Assembly (NCBI GenBank): GCA_001796525.1
Contig: MGMT01000004.1
Location: 1 to 22,631 of the forward strand
Length of the DNA stretch: 22,631 nucleotides
Reading direction: 5' to 3'
DNA from: Chloroflexi bacterium RBG_13_51_52
GTDB taxonomy: Bacteria > Chloroflexota > Dehalococcoidia > Dehalococcoidales > RBG-16-60-22
The translations under genes and the position numbers were made by a program. Below are positions 12,606 through 18,792 of this stretch, piece by piece; position 1 is the first letter of the stretch, and every line of letters begins with the position of its first letter. Under the pieces are notes generated by a model. That model was not told where the DNA came from and ran no database searches. It saw nothing but the letters and a program-made list of their open reading frames with translations.

Positions 12606-14765
12606 GTGTCAAATGAACATAACACACGTTCTTTATATCTCGTAGCATCCATTACACTCATCACTATTATCCTTCTGCTGAATTTTATCTTTATTAAACC
12701 CTATCCGGCGCTATCCGCCACTCCCGAGGCCGTAAGATGGACGAAGGTGAACATATCCACCGAGGGGACGGCGGGGGGCTGGGCGCTGGCAAACGGCTCC
12801 GATATCCAGCACCTGACCGCAGCAGCCGACGGCACTCTATATGCCTACGGCAAAGGACTTACCTATACTCTTTATAAGTCTACCGACATGGGCGCGAGCT
12901 GGTCTTACATCGGCAACGTGCAGGGCGCTTTATCAGACATCGCCGTTTCACCTTACGATACCAACACCATTTACTACGCTACTGCATCGGCAGTGTACCG
13001 GTCTATCGACGGCGGCCAGAGTTTTTTACCCCTACCGGCGAGTCCCGGCGGTTCCGGAGCCGGTAATATCACCATAACGTCCATCGCCGTGACCTGGCTG
13101 AACAGTAATATTATCGCGGTGAGTACCCGGGACGCGGACAACGCCGAGTATGGCGGGGCATACATTTTAAACGAGGGAGATATTATTCCCGGCTGGGCGG
13201 ACAGCGGTATCGGCAGCTACGATGTCTACACGCTGGCTTTCTCCCCCAATTACATCGCGGACCGGCAAATCACGGCCGTGGCGACCGATGAGACAGACAC
13301 ATTCGTCTTTAATAAAATCGGCAATGCGGACTGGAATGCCTTTTTCGGCGCAGCCAGACTGAACAAGGATAATTCCGGCATTCCCACCGCTGTTGCCGTT
13401 GCCGATGGAGCAGTCATTGCATTGCCGCAGGACTATGCAGCGGCCAGCAACAGCTTTTTCTTCGTGGGCATAGACGCGGGCACGGGGGACGGCGATGTTT
13501 ATAAAATAAACTGCATCGACGCCCCCGGAGAGTCGATGGCTACCGACCTGAATTGCGGCAGCGCTTACGGCGAGATTAATACCGATATTGCCGGACTGTC
13601 AGTATATTGCGACGGGCAGTATGCCATCCTGCTGGCCGGCGCCGCTAACAGCTGCCATGTCTATGCCAGCACGGATGGCGGTAGCATCTGGGGGAAGAGC
13701 AAGAAGGAGCCTACAGGAGGTTCAGATACCGGCATATTGTTGGCGCCCGATTTCTTGACTACCGGCATGATATATGCCGATACCAGCGGCGTCGGCAGCG
13801 CTTTATCTGTCAGCCGGGACATGGGGCAAAGCTGGAACCAAATCAGCCTGATAGATACCGCCATCACCGGTATAGTCGACTTTACACCATCGCCCTACGC
13901 AAGTCTAAGTACGATATTCATGATTACCTCCGGCGGGGACCACAATCTCTGGCGTAGCACCGATGACGGCACCAGCTGGGAGAGGATTTTATCCAGCGAT
14001 TCTGCCGGGATTGACAACCTGACTCTAGTCGGTCTTCCTCCGCAATACGGAAGCGGCAGTCAGACGGTATTTTCCGCCGGGGAAAGCAACGGAAATCCAG
14101 CCGTCTGGGAATCTAAAGATAACGGACAGACCTTCCAATACCGGTTCACCCGCGAACCCGGCACCGGGATAGCCTTTTCAATAGATGTCTGGGCAATTAC
14201 CGATGAAAGCACCTTTTACGCGGGCAGCTATAACGGGTCACAGGGTAAAATTTACCGGACAACCAACGGCGGCTATACCTATTCCGAAGGCACTCCGGTG
14301 GGCGCTTTTCCAATATATTCGCTAGCCGTTTCTCCCGACTTTGAAAAGGACGGTACCATCCTCCTGGGAAACAGCAATGGCTGGGTCTATTATTCCAGCG
14401 ATAACGGCTCTTTATTTCAACCGCTGCCTTTTGATGCCACCGCGGCGCCACTCACCGGCTCTATTTCAATAGCTTTCGACCCCGAATTCGATACCAACCA
14501 CACCGTTTACGCCGCCAGCGATACTGCCGGCAGCGGCCTTTACCGTTTCATTACAGGCAACAGCGAAGAGTGGGAGAATATCGATAATACCCTGCCGGCG
14601 GGGGCGTTGATTAACCGTCTGGCTGTCTCCGAAAAGGGCGTCTTGTATGCCGTAAGTGCAAACCCCGACGACGGCATGGAACGCTGCCTCAACCCAACAT
14701 ACGGGTCGGTATTTGAAACGGTAACCCTCGGCTTGAGCAGCGGTGCTACACTATCCGGCTTATAG
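12606..14765 (+). CDS. Second Asp-box surface protein, N-terminal part (ends at an in-frame TAG)
   Basis: From the GTG at 12606 a short n-region (MSNEHNTRS) leads into a hydrophobic signal or anchor segment (LYLVASITLITIILLLNF). About 700 residues of Asp-box repeats follow: KSTDMGASW, RSIDGGQSF, ASTDGGSIW, VSRDMGQSW, RSTDDGTSW, ESKDNGQTF, RTTNGGYTY and YSSDNGSLF, at least eight blades of one or more beta-propellers. It is a paralogue of the 1084-residue protein (compare LAFSPNYIADRQ with LAYSPNFLADQC). The frame is cut by TAG at 14763-14765, yet the downstream sequence continues in the same frame with the expected domains. If TAG stops translation, the product lacks its membrane anchor and would be secreted. 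No Shine-Dalgarno lies before the GTG; leaderless translation is likely. Confidence 0.8.
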   Translation: MSNEHNTRSLYLVASITLITIILLLNFIFIKPYPALSATPEAVRWTKVNISTEGTAGGWALANGSDIQHLTAAADGTLYAYGKGLTYTLYKSTDMGASWSYIGNVQGALSDIAVSPYDTNTIYYATASAVYRSIDGGQSFLPLPASPGGSGAGNITITSIAVTWLNSNIIAVSTRDADNAEYGGAYILNEGDIIPGWADSGIGSYDVYTLAFSPNYIADRQITAVATDETDTFVFNKIGNADWNAFFGAARLNKDNSGIPTAVAVADGAVIALPQDYAAASNSFFFVGIDAGTGDGDVYKINCIDAPGESMATDLNCGSAYGEINTDIAGLSVYCDGQYAILLAGAANSCHVYASTDGGSIWGKSKKEPTGGSDTGILLAPDFLTTGMIYADTSGVGSALSVSRDMGQSWNQISLIDTAITGIVDFTPSPYASLSTIFMITSGGDHNLWRSTDDGTSWERILSSDSAGIDNLTLVGLPPQYGSGSQTVFSAGESNGNPAVWESKDNGQTFQYRFTREPGTGIAFSIDVWAITDESTFYAGSYNGSQGKIYRTTNGGYTYSEGTPVGAFPIYSLAVSPDFEKDGTILLGNSNGWVYYSSDNGSLFQPLPFDATAAPLTGSISIAFDPEFDTNHTVYAASDTAGSGLYRFITGNSEEWENIDNTLPAGALINRLAVSEKGVLYAVSANPDDGMERCLNPTYGSVFETVTLGLSSGATLSGL
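14763..14765 (+). other. In-frame TAG splitting the second surface-protein gene
   Basis: TAG followed by C, with coding sequence on both sides in the same frame and no compositional break. A Trp codon (TGG) would fit the local sequence well (SGL-W-QSNAGLW). Confidence 0.75.
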
Positions 14766-15731
14766 CAGAGCAACGCTGGATTGTGGTCGATAGATAACGC
14801 CAATTGCAGATTGATGACCTACCGGGACACCATGACATCACCCGCCACGCAGGTTTTACCGGATAACGGTACATCAGGCATCGGGAGTCTGGTCGACCAC
14901 ACCGTTAGAAACATAGATATCGACTGGGAAACGATGGAGGGAGCCACGAATTACGAATGGCAGTGCAGCTACAGCACGGATTTCTCCAACATACCCGCCG
15001 GTTTCAATGGAACAATATCGGTGAGTCATATCCGCCTGCCGACTCTCGAACCCGCTACTACCTATTACTGGAGAGTGCGGGCCTGCGCCCCGGTACATAG
15101 CCCCTGGTCGCCGAAATGGTCGCTTACCACCAGTATGGATACCGAAGGGGTCAACCTCAAACCGGAAACGCCGACAGCCGGAGCCGAAAGCGTAAGCATC
15201 AAGCCGGTTTTTCAGTGGACGGCGGTAATCGGGGCGGAGGCGTATGAGTTACTGGTAGCCACCGACGCTTATTTTACCCATCCGGTCATCGTGAAGATAA
15301 ACGAGTATTCTCTGAATACCAATGCCTGGCAATGCGATGTGAGCCTGGACTATGAAACAACCTATTACTGGAAAGTAAGGGCGACCTCCTCCAGCACCTA
15401 CAGCACCTGGAGCTCCGCCAGCGTCTTCACGACGGAGAAAGCACCGGCAACGGATGAAAGCCCTCCTGCCGAAGAGCCGGAGATAACCACGCCAATCGAG
15501 GACTCTTTAATGGCATTGACGCCACCGAAAAATATAAATTTGCTGCCCTCATCATCGCCTTCGGAGCAGATAATAATTATCCCCCAGGCCACGCCTGTGC
15601 CGACGACAATAATCAACCAGCTGCCGGAAATGCCCGCATGGCTGATTTACCTTATCGGGGGGTTGTTCGGGATAGTGTTCCTGGCGCTGCTGATAGTCCT
15701 GGTAATCGTACTTAAAATAAAGCGGTTTTAG
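14766..15731 (+). CDS. Second Asp-box surface protein, C-terminal part (same frame, after the TAG)
   Basis: This is in the same frame as the preceding part. Just after the TAG the sequence reads QSNAGLWSIDNANCRLMTYR, which completes the last repeat, followed by two fibronectin III-like domains (TTYYWRVRA and TTYYWKVRA mark their ends), an acidic Pro/Glu linker, one membrane helix (WLIYLIGGLFGIVFLALLIV) and the basic tail KIKRF. The order mirrors the end of the 1084-residue protein, so the two parts form one ancestral gene of about 1041 codons. No convincing ribosome site precedes an internal start near 14781, so separate translation is unlikely. Loss by a single base change (for example TGG to TAG), readthrough or a sequencing error are the options. 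Confidence 0.7.
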   Translation, partial: QSNAGLWSIDNANCRLMTYRDTMTSPATQVLPDNGTSGIGSLVDHTVRNIDIDWETMEGATNYEWQCSYSTDFSNIPAGFNGTISVSHIRLPTLEPATTYYWRVRACAPVHSPWSPKWSLTTSMDTEGVNLKPETPTAGAESVSIKPVFQWTAVIGAEAYELLVATDAYFTHPVIVKINEYSLNTNAWQCDVSLDYETTYYWKVRATSSSTYSTWSSASVFTTEKAPATDESPPAEEPEITTPIEDSLMALTPPKNINLLPSSSPSEQIIIIPQATPVPTTIINQLPEMPAWLIYLIGGLFGIVFLALLIVLVIVLKIKRF

Positions 15732-15772
15732 CCTGCTGGGCCGCAATCATAATTTTGATTAATCGTTATACT

Positions 15773-15825
15773 AAAAAAGAACCTCCCTTTTTTACAGGTC
15801 CCGTTTCCTGTAAAAATCAGGGAGG
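15773..15825 (-). terminator. Strong terminator of the micro membrane-protein operon, possibly bidirectional
   Basis: A 17-bp stem: CCTCCCT (15782-15788) with AGGGAGG (15819-15825), and TTTTTACAGG (15789-15798) with CCTGTAAAAA (15807-15816), with a 2-nt bulge and an 8-nt loop. On the minus strand it is followed by TTCTTTTTT (15781-15773). On the plus strand only a short ACTTT follows, so termination of the surface-protein gene is weaker. Confidence 0.8.
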
Positions 15826-15879
15826 ACTTTCCAAACATCATGGCTCTGTTATATTTATTTATCATAACTTATTTTTCAT

Positions 15880-16110
15880 TTACTTGGCGATTAATTTCTC
15901 TATGCTCGTCCGGATAATGTAAGTGAAATATGCCGACCAGGCGATCGATATAATTGCCGACCCGATGATGAATATCACAATGGCCGCTTTAAGCAAGTCC
16001 GCCCAGGGACCCGAGGGAACCAGTCCGGTCAGCCAAAGCGCCGCGAAAATGGCCAGCACGGTCAGGAGAGCAGTCACGATAAGAGGTACGATGATACGTA
16101 GAGACTTCAC
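15880..16110 (-). CDS. Small two-helix membrane protein, 76 aa
   Basis: 76 residues, almost all hydrophobic: helix 1 about residues 6-30 (IIVPLIVTALLTVLAIFAAL), a short Pro/Gly turn with LVPSGPWADLL, helix 2 about 41-66 (AAIVIFIIGSAIISIAWSAY), and a basic end (IEKLIAK). The start is GTG with a full AAGGAGGTG about 7 nt upstream. It is the last gene of a three-gene minus-strand operon, 62 bp after the second tiny protein, and is followed by a strong terminator. I do not recognise the family. Conserved-looking Trp and Tyr residues at the helix ends suggest interface positions. A role as a small subunit or stabiliser of a membrane complex is conceivable but unsupported. Confidence 0.75.
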   Translation of the reverse strand: MKSLRIIVPLIVTALLTVLAIFAALWLTGLVPSGPWADLLKAAIVIFIIGSAIISIAWSAYFTYIIRTSIEKLIAK

Positions 16111-16162
16111 TTGTTTTCACCTCCTTTCAACTAAGGCCGACATTTCATAACCATTGTGCCAG

Positions 16163-16355
16163 GGGCGCGAATTTACTTGGTTGCCGGAGCTTGTTTTTTC
16201 GCGCGGAGGGCTTTTGCTTCACGCAGGGTATGGACTATACCACCGATATTCACATACCACACGAACGCTGCCGGGAAGAGAATTACTGGGATTGCCACTA
16301 CCAGAGCTACTACGATCTGCCATTCCATTTTATTTACCTCCTGTTTTTTATTTCA
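16163..16355. repeat. Tandem direct repeat, unit 1 (193 bp)
   Basis: Matches 16366-16558 at a fixed offset of 203 bp with about 13 mismatches by eye. It covers one complete 51-codon gene plus its ribosome site and a little of the upstream leader. Confidence 0.9.
16173..16328 (-). CDS. 51-aa single-helix membrane protein, copy B
   Basis: The product starts MEWQIVVALVVAIPVILFPA and ends in KALRAKKQAPATK. One membrane helix covers about residues 4-25, with a central Pro (AIPVILFP). A short amphipathic piece (YVNIGGIVHTLREAKALR) and a strongly basic C-terminus follow, so the C-terminus should face the cytoplasm. AGGAGGT lies 7 nt before the ATG. Residues 1-33 are identical to the neighbouring copy; the differences are Thr34/Ala, Leu35/Val, Gln46/Ala, Ala47/Val and Thr50/Ala. 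The family is unknown to me. Coding potential is supported by synonymous differences between copies in the helix region and by ribosome sites on both. Confidence 0.85.
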   Translation of the reverse strand: MEWQIVVALVVAIPVILFPAAFVWYVNIGGIVHTLREAKALRAKKQAPATK

Positions 16356-16365
16356 TCCTTGTCAC

Positions 16366-16558
16366 GGGCGCGAACCTACTTGGCTGCCGGAACTGCTTTT
16401 TTCGCGCGGAGGGCTTTTGCTTCGCGTACGGCATGGACTATGCCACCGATATTCACATACCACACGAACGCTGCCGGGAAGAGAATCACTGGGATTGCTA
16501 CTACCAGAGCTACTACGATCTGCCATTCCATTTTATTTACCTCCTGTTTTTTATTTCA
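16366..16558. repeat. Tandem direct repeat, unit 2 (193 bp)
   Basis: Partner of 16163-16355, separated by 10 bp. The duplication boundaries include the Shine-Dalgarno of each gene, so each copy is independently translatable. Confidence 0.9.
16376..16531 (-). CDS. 51-aa single-helix membrane protein, copy A
   Basis: First gene of the operon. It has the same length, helix and ribosome site as copy B but ends in KALRAKKAVPAAK. The helix region is unchanged at protein level, while the DNA differs only at silent positions there; all five residue changes lie in the second half. Having two near-identical copies could raise dosage or provide two subunits that pair. It shares no obvious similarity with the 76-residue protein. 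Upstream, 16559-16712 holds no gene; it contains AT-rich DNA and presumably this operon's promoter, but I cannot place convincing -35 and -10 boxes. Confidence 0.85.
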   Translation of the reverse strand: MEWQIVVALVVAIPVILFPAAFVWYVNIGGIVHAVREAKALRAKKAVPAAK

Positions 16559-16712
16559 CTTTCATTTTAGCAACTGCAGGCTTTTATCTACTTCCGCCTG
16601 GATACTTAATCGCTGCCGATTAAAACACTTAATTTATAAGCAGCCATAATTCAAATTAATACTTACTAATGACGATAACTATAAGTAGAACTACCTATCA
16701 CAGGCTATAAAT

Positions 16713-16742
16713 TTGACTCTGAATTGAAAAAAGCATTACACT
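16713..16742 (+). promoter_or_regulatory. Probable promoter for the tautomerase-flavoprotein pair
   Basis: -35 TTGACT (16713-16718), 18-bp spacer, -10 TACACT (16737-16742). A 10-bp palindrome GTAGAACTAC (16685-16694) lies about 20 bp upstream and could be an operator; the wider inverted repeat TACTTA...TAAGTA (16660-16665, 16682-16687) is adjacent. Regulation is inference. Confidence 0.45.
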
Positions 16743-16772
16743 TTTTTAAGAATAACGTTCAGGGAGGTTCAT

Positions 16773-16961
16773 ATGCCGCTGGTAACTATAAAAATCATCG
16801 AAGGCAGGACTATCGAACAGAAGCGGGGCATGGCGAAAGACGTGACCGATGCGATAGTGAAAAACGTCGGCTGCCCGACCGCCGCCGTGCAAATCGATAT
16901 CATAGAGCTCAAGGCGGAAAACGTCGCCCAGGGCGGCAAGCTTTTTTCCGACGGTCAGTAG
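16773..16961 (+). CDS. 4-oxalocrotonate tautomerase-like protein, 62 aa
   Basis: After Met removal the protein begins with Pro1, the catalytic base of the tautomerase superfamily, followed by the family pattern PLVTIKIIEGRTIEQKRG with Arg11 in place. The position of the second active-site arginine (39) appears to be Gln (VQIDIIEL), so the classical 4-oxalocrotonate reaction is doubtful. A related keto-enol isomerase or dehalogenase-type activity is possible. At 62 residues it is the short-subunit form, normally a hexamer. GGGAGG lies 5 nt before the ATG. The flavoprotein gene follows after 9 bp, which implies one mRNA. Confidence 0.9.
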   Translation: MPLVTIKIIEGRTIEQKRGMAKDVTDAIVKNVGCPTAAVQIDIIELKAENVAQGGKLFSDGQ

Positions 16962-16970
16962 GAGGATAAT

Positions 16971-17534
16971 TTGAAAGTCTTGGGTATCATGGGCAGCCCG
17001 CGTATCACGGGCAACTCCGATTTGCTCCTCGATGAGGCTCTGAAAGGGGCGCAAAGCAAGGGGGCGGTGGTAGAAAAAATAATCCTGGACAAGCTAAGGA
17101 TTACGCCCTGTAAAGAGCTCTACACCTGCCTCAAGGACGGGCAATGCCCTCTTAAAGACGATATGACCGGTATTTACCCTAAAATACTCGCCGCCGATGC
17201 CATCATCATTGCGTCCCCGATATTTTTCTACACCGTGAGTGCCCAGTTGATGGCATTTATCAGCCGGTGCCAGGCATTCTGGTCGAGGAAATACGTCCTG
17301 AAAAACCTGGATATCCCGGTGAAAAGGGGCGCGTTTATCTGCGTTGGGGCGACGAAGGGAATCAGATTATTCGAGGGACCGAAGCTGACGATGAAATACT
17401 TCTTCCAGGCAATCAACGCCGAATACAAAGAGGAACTATTAATAAGAGGCGTCGACAAGAAAGGGGAAATCAAAGACCACCCCGACTACCTCGTCAACGC
17501 CTACGAACTCGGTAAGAAGCTGGTCTCCAGCTAG
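16971..17534 (+). CDS. NADPH-dependent FMN reductase / iron-sulfur-flavoprotein-like
   Basis: 187 residues with a flavodoxin-like fold: phosphate-binding loop GSPRITGNS (8-16) and the second FMN loop SPIFFYTVSAQLMAF (82-96). Between them lies a Cys-containing segment (Cys47, Cys53, Cys59 in CKELYTCLKDGQCPLKDDM). In iron-sulfur flavoproteins this region carries four closely spaced Cys; here only three are present and the spacing differs, so a cluster may be absent. The start is TTG with AGGAGG upstream, 9 bp after the tautomerase gene. Its stop codon overlaps that of the converging ferredoxin gene. It probably transfers electrons between NAD(P)H or ferredoxin and a small acceptor; the partner is unknown. 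Confidence 0.85.
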   Translation: MKVLGIMGSPRITGNSDLLLDEALKGAQSKGAVVEKIILDKLRITPCKELYTCLKDGQCPLKDDMTGIYPKILAADAIIIASPIFFYTVSAQLMAFISRCQAFWSRKYVLKNLDIPVKRGAFICVGATKGIRLFEGPKLTMKYFFQAINAEYKEELLIRGVDKKGEIKDHPDYLVNAYELGKKLVSS

Positions 17535-18262
17535 TCGGACTTGCGTTCTCCCTTGACGCTGATAGTGATATCTTTAAAGGGGACGACGTTGCCGCTGGCG
17601 AGAATCGCCTGCTTGGCCATGTGCACCAGTCCGGAACAACAGGGCACTTCCATGTGCAGCACTGTCAGGCTTTTTATACCTGACTCCTTTAAAACGGCGT
17701 TAAGTTTTTCCTGATGCGCCTGGAAATTATCCAGCTTGGGGCAGGCTACGAGTAAAGCTGTGTTATCCCCGAGGAAGTCCTGATGGAAACCGGTGTAAGC
17801 GAAAGGAACGCAGTCGGCCGCCAGCACTAAATCAGCGTTTTTCAGGAAGGAAGCCGTGGGCGGGACAAGCGTTAGCTGTACGGGCCAGTGACTCAATCTC
17901 GACTTACTTACAGCCGCGGTGATAACCGCCGCCGGACATACCAACTGGTCCTGGTTTTCCAACTGCTTCCCACCGGTAAAAGGACAGCCCAAAGGTATAT
18001 TATCTTTTACCTTCTCCGACTGTAAATGCTTCTCGACGGCTGCTTCGTCAAAGCCTTCAGCTTCTCTTTCCTCAATGCCGATAGCGCCCTGGGGACAGTT
18101 AAGGCAATTGCCCAGGCCGTCACAGTATTTTTCACTAATGAGCTTTGCCTTGCCGTCGATTATTTTCAAAGCGCCTTCGGCGCAGGAGATAATGCATTCG
18201 CCGCAGCCGTTGCACTTTTCTTCATCTATTTTAACGATTTTTCTAGTTGTCTTTACGTTCAT
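17531..18262 (-). CDS. 4Fe-4S ferredoxin-domain protein, 243 aa
   Basis: An N-terminal ferredoxin module has one complete 4Fe-4S set (Cys17, Cys20, Cys23, Cys27 in CNGCGECIISC) and a second, incomplete-looking set (Cys47, Cys53, Cys56 in YCDGLGNCLNCPQGA). Relatives usually read CLGHCP, one residue longer. A C-terminal domain of about 160 residues contains LVLAADCVPFAYTGF, LLVACPKLDN and VPCCSGLVHMA, with further Cys that could bind metal. This architecture is common in anaerobes, but its reaction is not established. GGGAG lies 6 nt before the ATG. The start overlaps the preceding 58-residue gene by 20 bp, which suggests translational coupling. Confidence 0.85.
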   Translation of the reverse strand: MNVKTTRKIVKIDEEKCNGCGECIISCAEGALKIIDGKAKLISEKYCDGLGNCLNCPQGAIGIEEREAEGFDEAAVEKHLQSEKVKDNIPLGCPFTGGKQLENQDQLVCPAAVITAAVSKSRLSHWPVQLTLVPPTASFLKNADLVLAADCVPFAYTGFHQDFLGDNTALLVACPKLDNFQAHQEKLNAVLKESGIKSLTVLHMEVPCCSGLVHMAKQAILASGNVVPFKDITISVKGERKSD

Positions 18263-18419
18263 TAATAACTCCCTTAGATTTCGGAACTCGAAATTCGGGC
18301 CAGGGCTTCATGCATAATCCTGACATGCTGCAGGACTGTACACAGTAAATGCACCTTTTATTATTGCTTTTCACTTTCTTAGACGCTCCGGCTTTATCCT
18401 TACTTATTTTTGTATTCAT
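18243..18419 (-). CDS. Cys-rich small protein, 58 aa
   Basis: A basic N-terminal half (MNTKISKDKAGASKKVKSNN) is followed by a compact Cys motif: Cys23, Cys26, Cys30 and Cys36 in RCIYCVQSCSMSGLCMKPW, able to hold one metal or a small cluster. I chose the ATG at 18419 because AGAGGT lies about 5 nt upstream; a longer frame starting at 18476 overlaps the upstream gene and lacks such a site. It ends inside the ferredoxin gene in a different frame (20 bp overlap). Its first four residues match those of the preceding zinc-ribbon protein. The family is unknown to me; the context points to redox chemistry. Confidence 0.7.
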   Translation of the reverse strand: MNTKISKDKAGASKKVKSNNKRCIYCVQSCSMSGLCMKPWPEFRVPKSKGVINERKDN

Positions 18420-18438
18420 GGTTACCTCTGTAAAAAAT

Positions 18439-18669
18439 CTAAACTTCTCCCCTGAGCGCCTTCCACCTTTCCTCACCGAGGCACTGTTTTGCCGAGGGGC
18501 ACCACTCGATACAAGAAGGCGTTTGCTCTTTATAAACGTACTCGCCGCAATTTTTACATTTAATCCTTTGTTCGTCAGAGAACATTTCCACCTCGGCGCC
18601 GCATTTGGGGCATTTATACATGGCAGCCCGAAGGTTCCTGATGTCCTGACCGGGGCATTTAGTATTCAT
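18439..18669 (-). CDS. Zinc-ribbon / rubredoxin-like small protein, 76 aa
   Basis: It begins MNTKCPGQDIRNLRAA, a start I associate with a family of small Cys-rich proteins of anaerobes. A zinc-ribbon knuckle pair follows (Cys20-X2-Cys23 and Cys38-X2-Cys41), then a second Cys group (Cys53, Cys57, Cys63 in PSCIEWCPSAKQC). Residue Cys5 may complete a second site. It is the first gene of a three-gene operon with the 58-residue protein (19 bp gap) and the ferredoxin. GGAGG lies 11 nt before the ATG. The promoter has a consensus -10 but no -35, and a CRP/FNR-like site in its place. Exact function unknown. Confidence 0.8.
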   Translation of the reverse strand: MNTKCPGQDIRNLRAAMYKCPKCGAEVEMFSDEQRIKCKNCGEYVYKEQTPSCIEWCPSAKQCLGEERWKALRGEV

Positions 18670-18702
18670 AACTACTTATTCCTCCCCCCTTATGCTGAAA
18701 TA

Positions 18703-18746
18703 ATTATACAGGCAAACAAAGAACCGACTCTATGACATAAGTCACA
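18703..18746 (-). promoter_or_regulatory. Activator-type promoter with a CRP/FNR-like site
   Basis: On the minus strand: TGTGA-N6-TCATA (18746-18731), one base off the CRP consensus TGTGA-N6-TCACA, and a perfect -10 TATAAT (18708-18703). No -35 box is present. The centre of the palindrome lies at about -42 from the expected start near 18696, the usual class II activator position. The leader is about 27 nt. Confidence 0.45.
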
Positions 18747-18792
18747 AAGTTGATCTGCTTGGTACTGACGGTGAAAAGAACAGAAAGTCGAT

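Noticed and set aside
14763..14765. TAG read as pyrrolysine
   Set aside because: No pylT/pylS-type gene is visible in this window and the protein is not a methylamine methyltransferase; mutation or error is simpler.
16154..16649. Three overlapping plus-strand frames of 138-155 codons with internal repeats
   Set aside because: Their repetition reflects the duplicated minus-strand 51-residue genes, which have ribosome sites, silent differences and sensible proteins.
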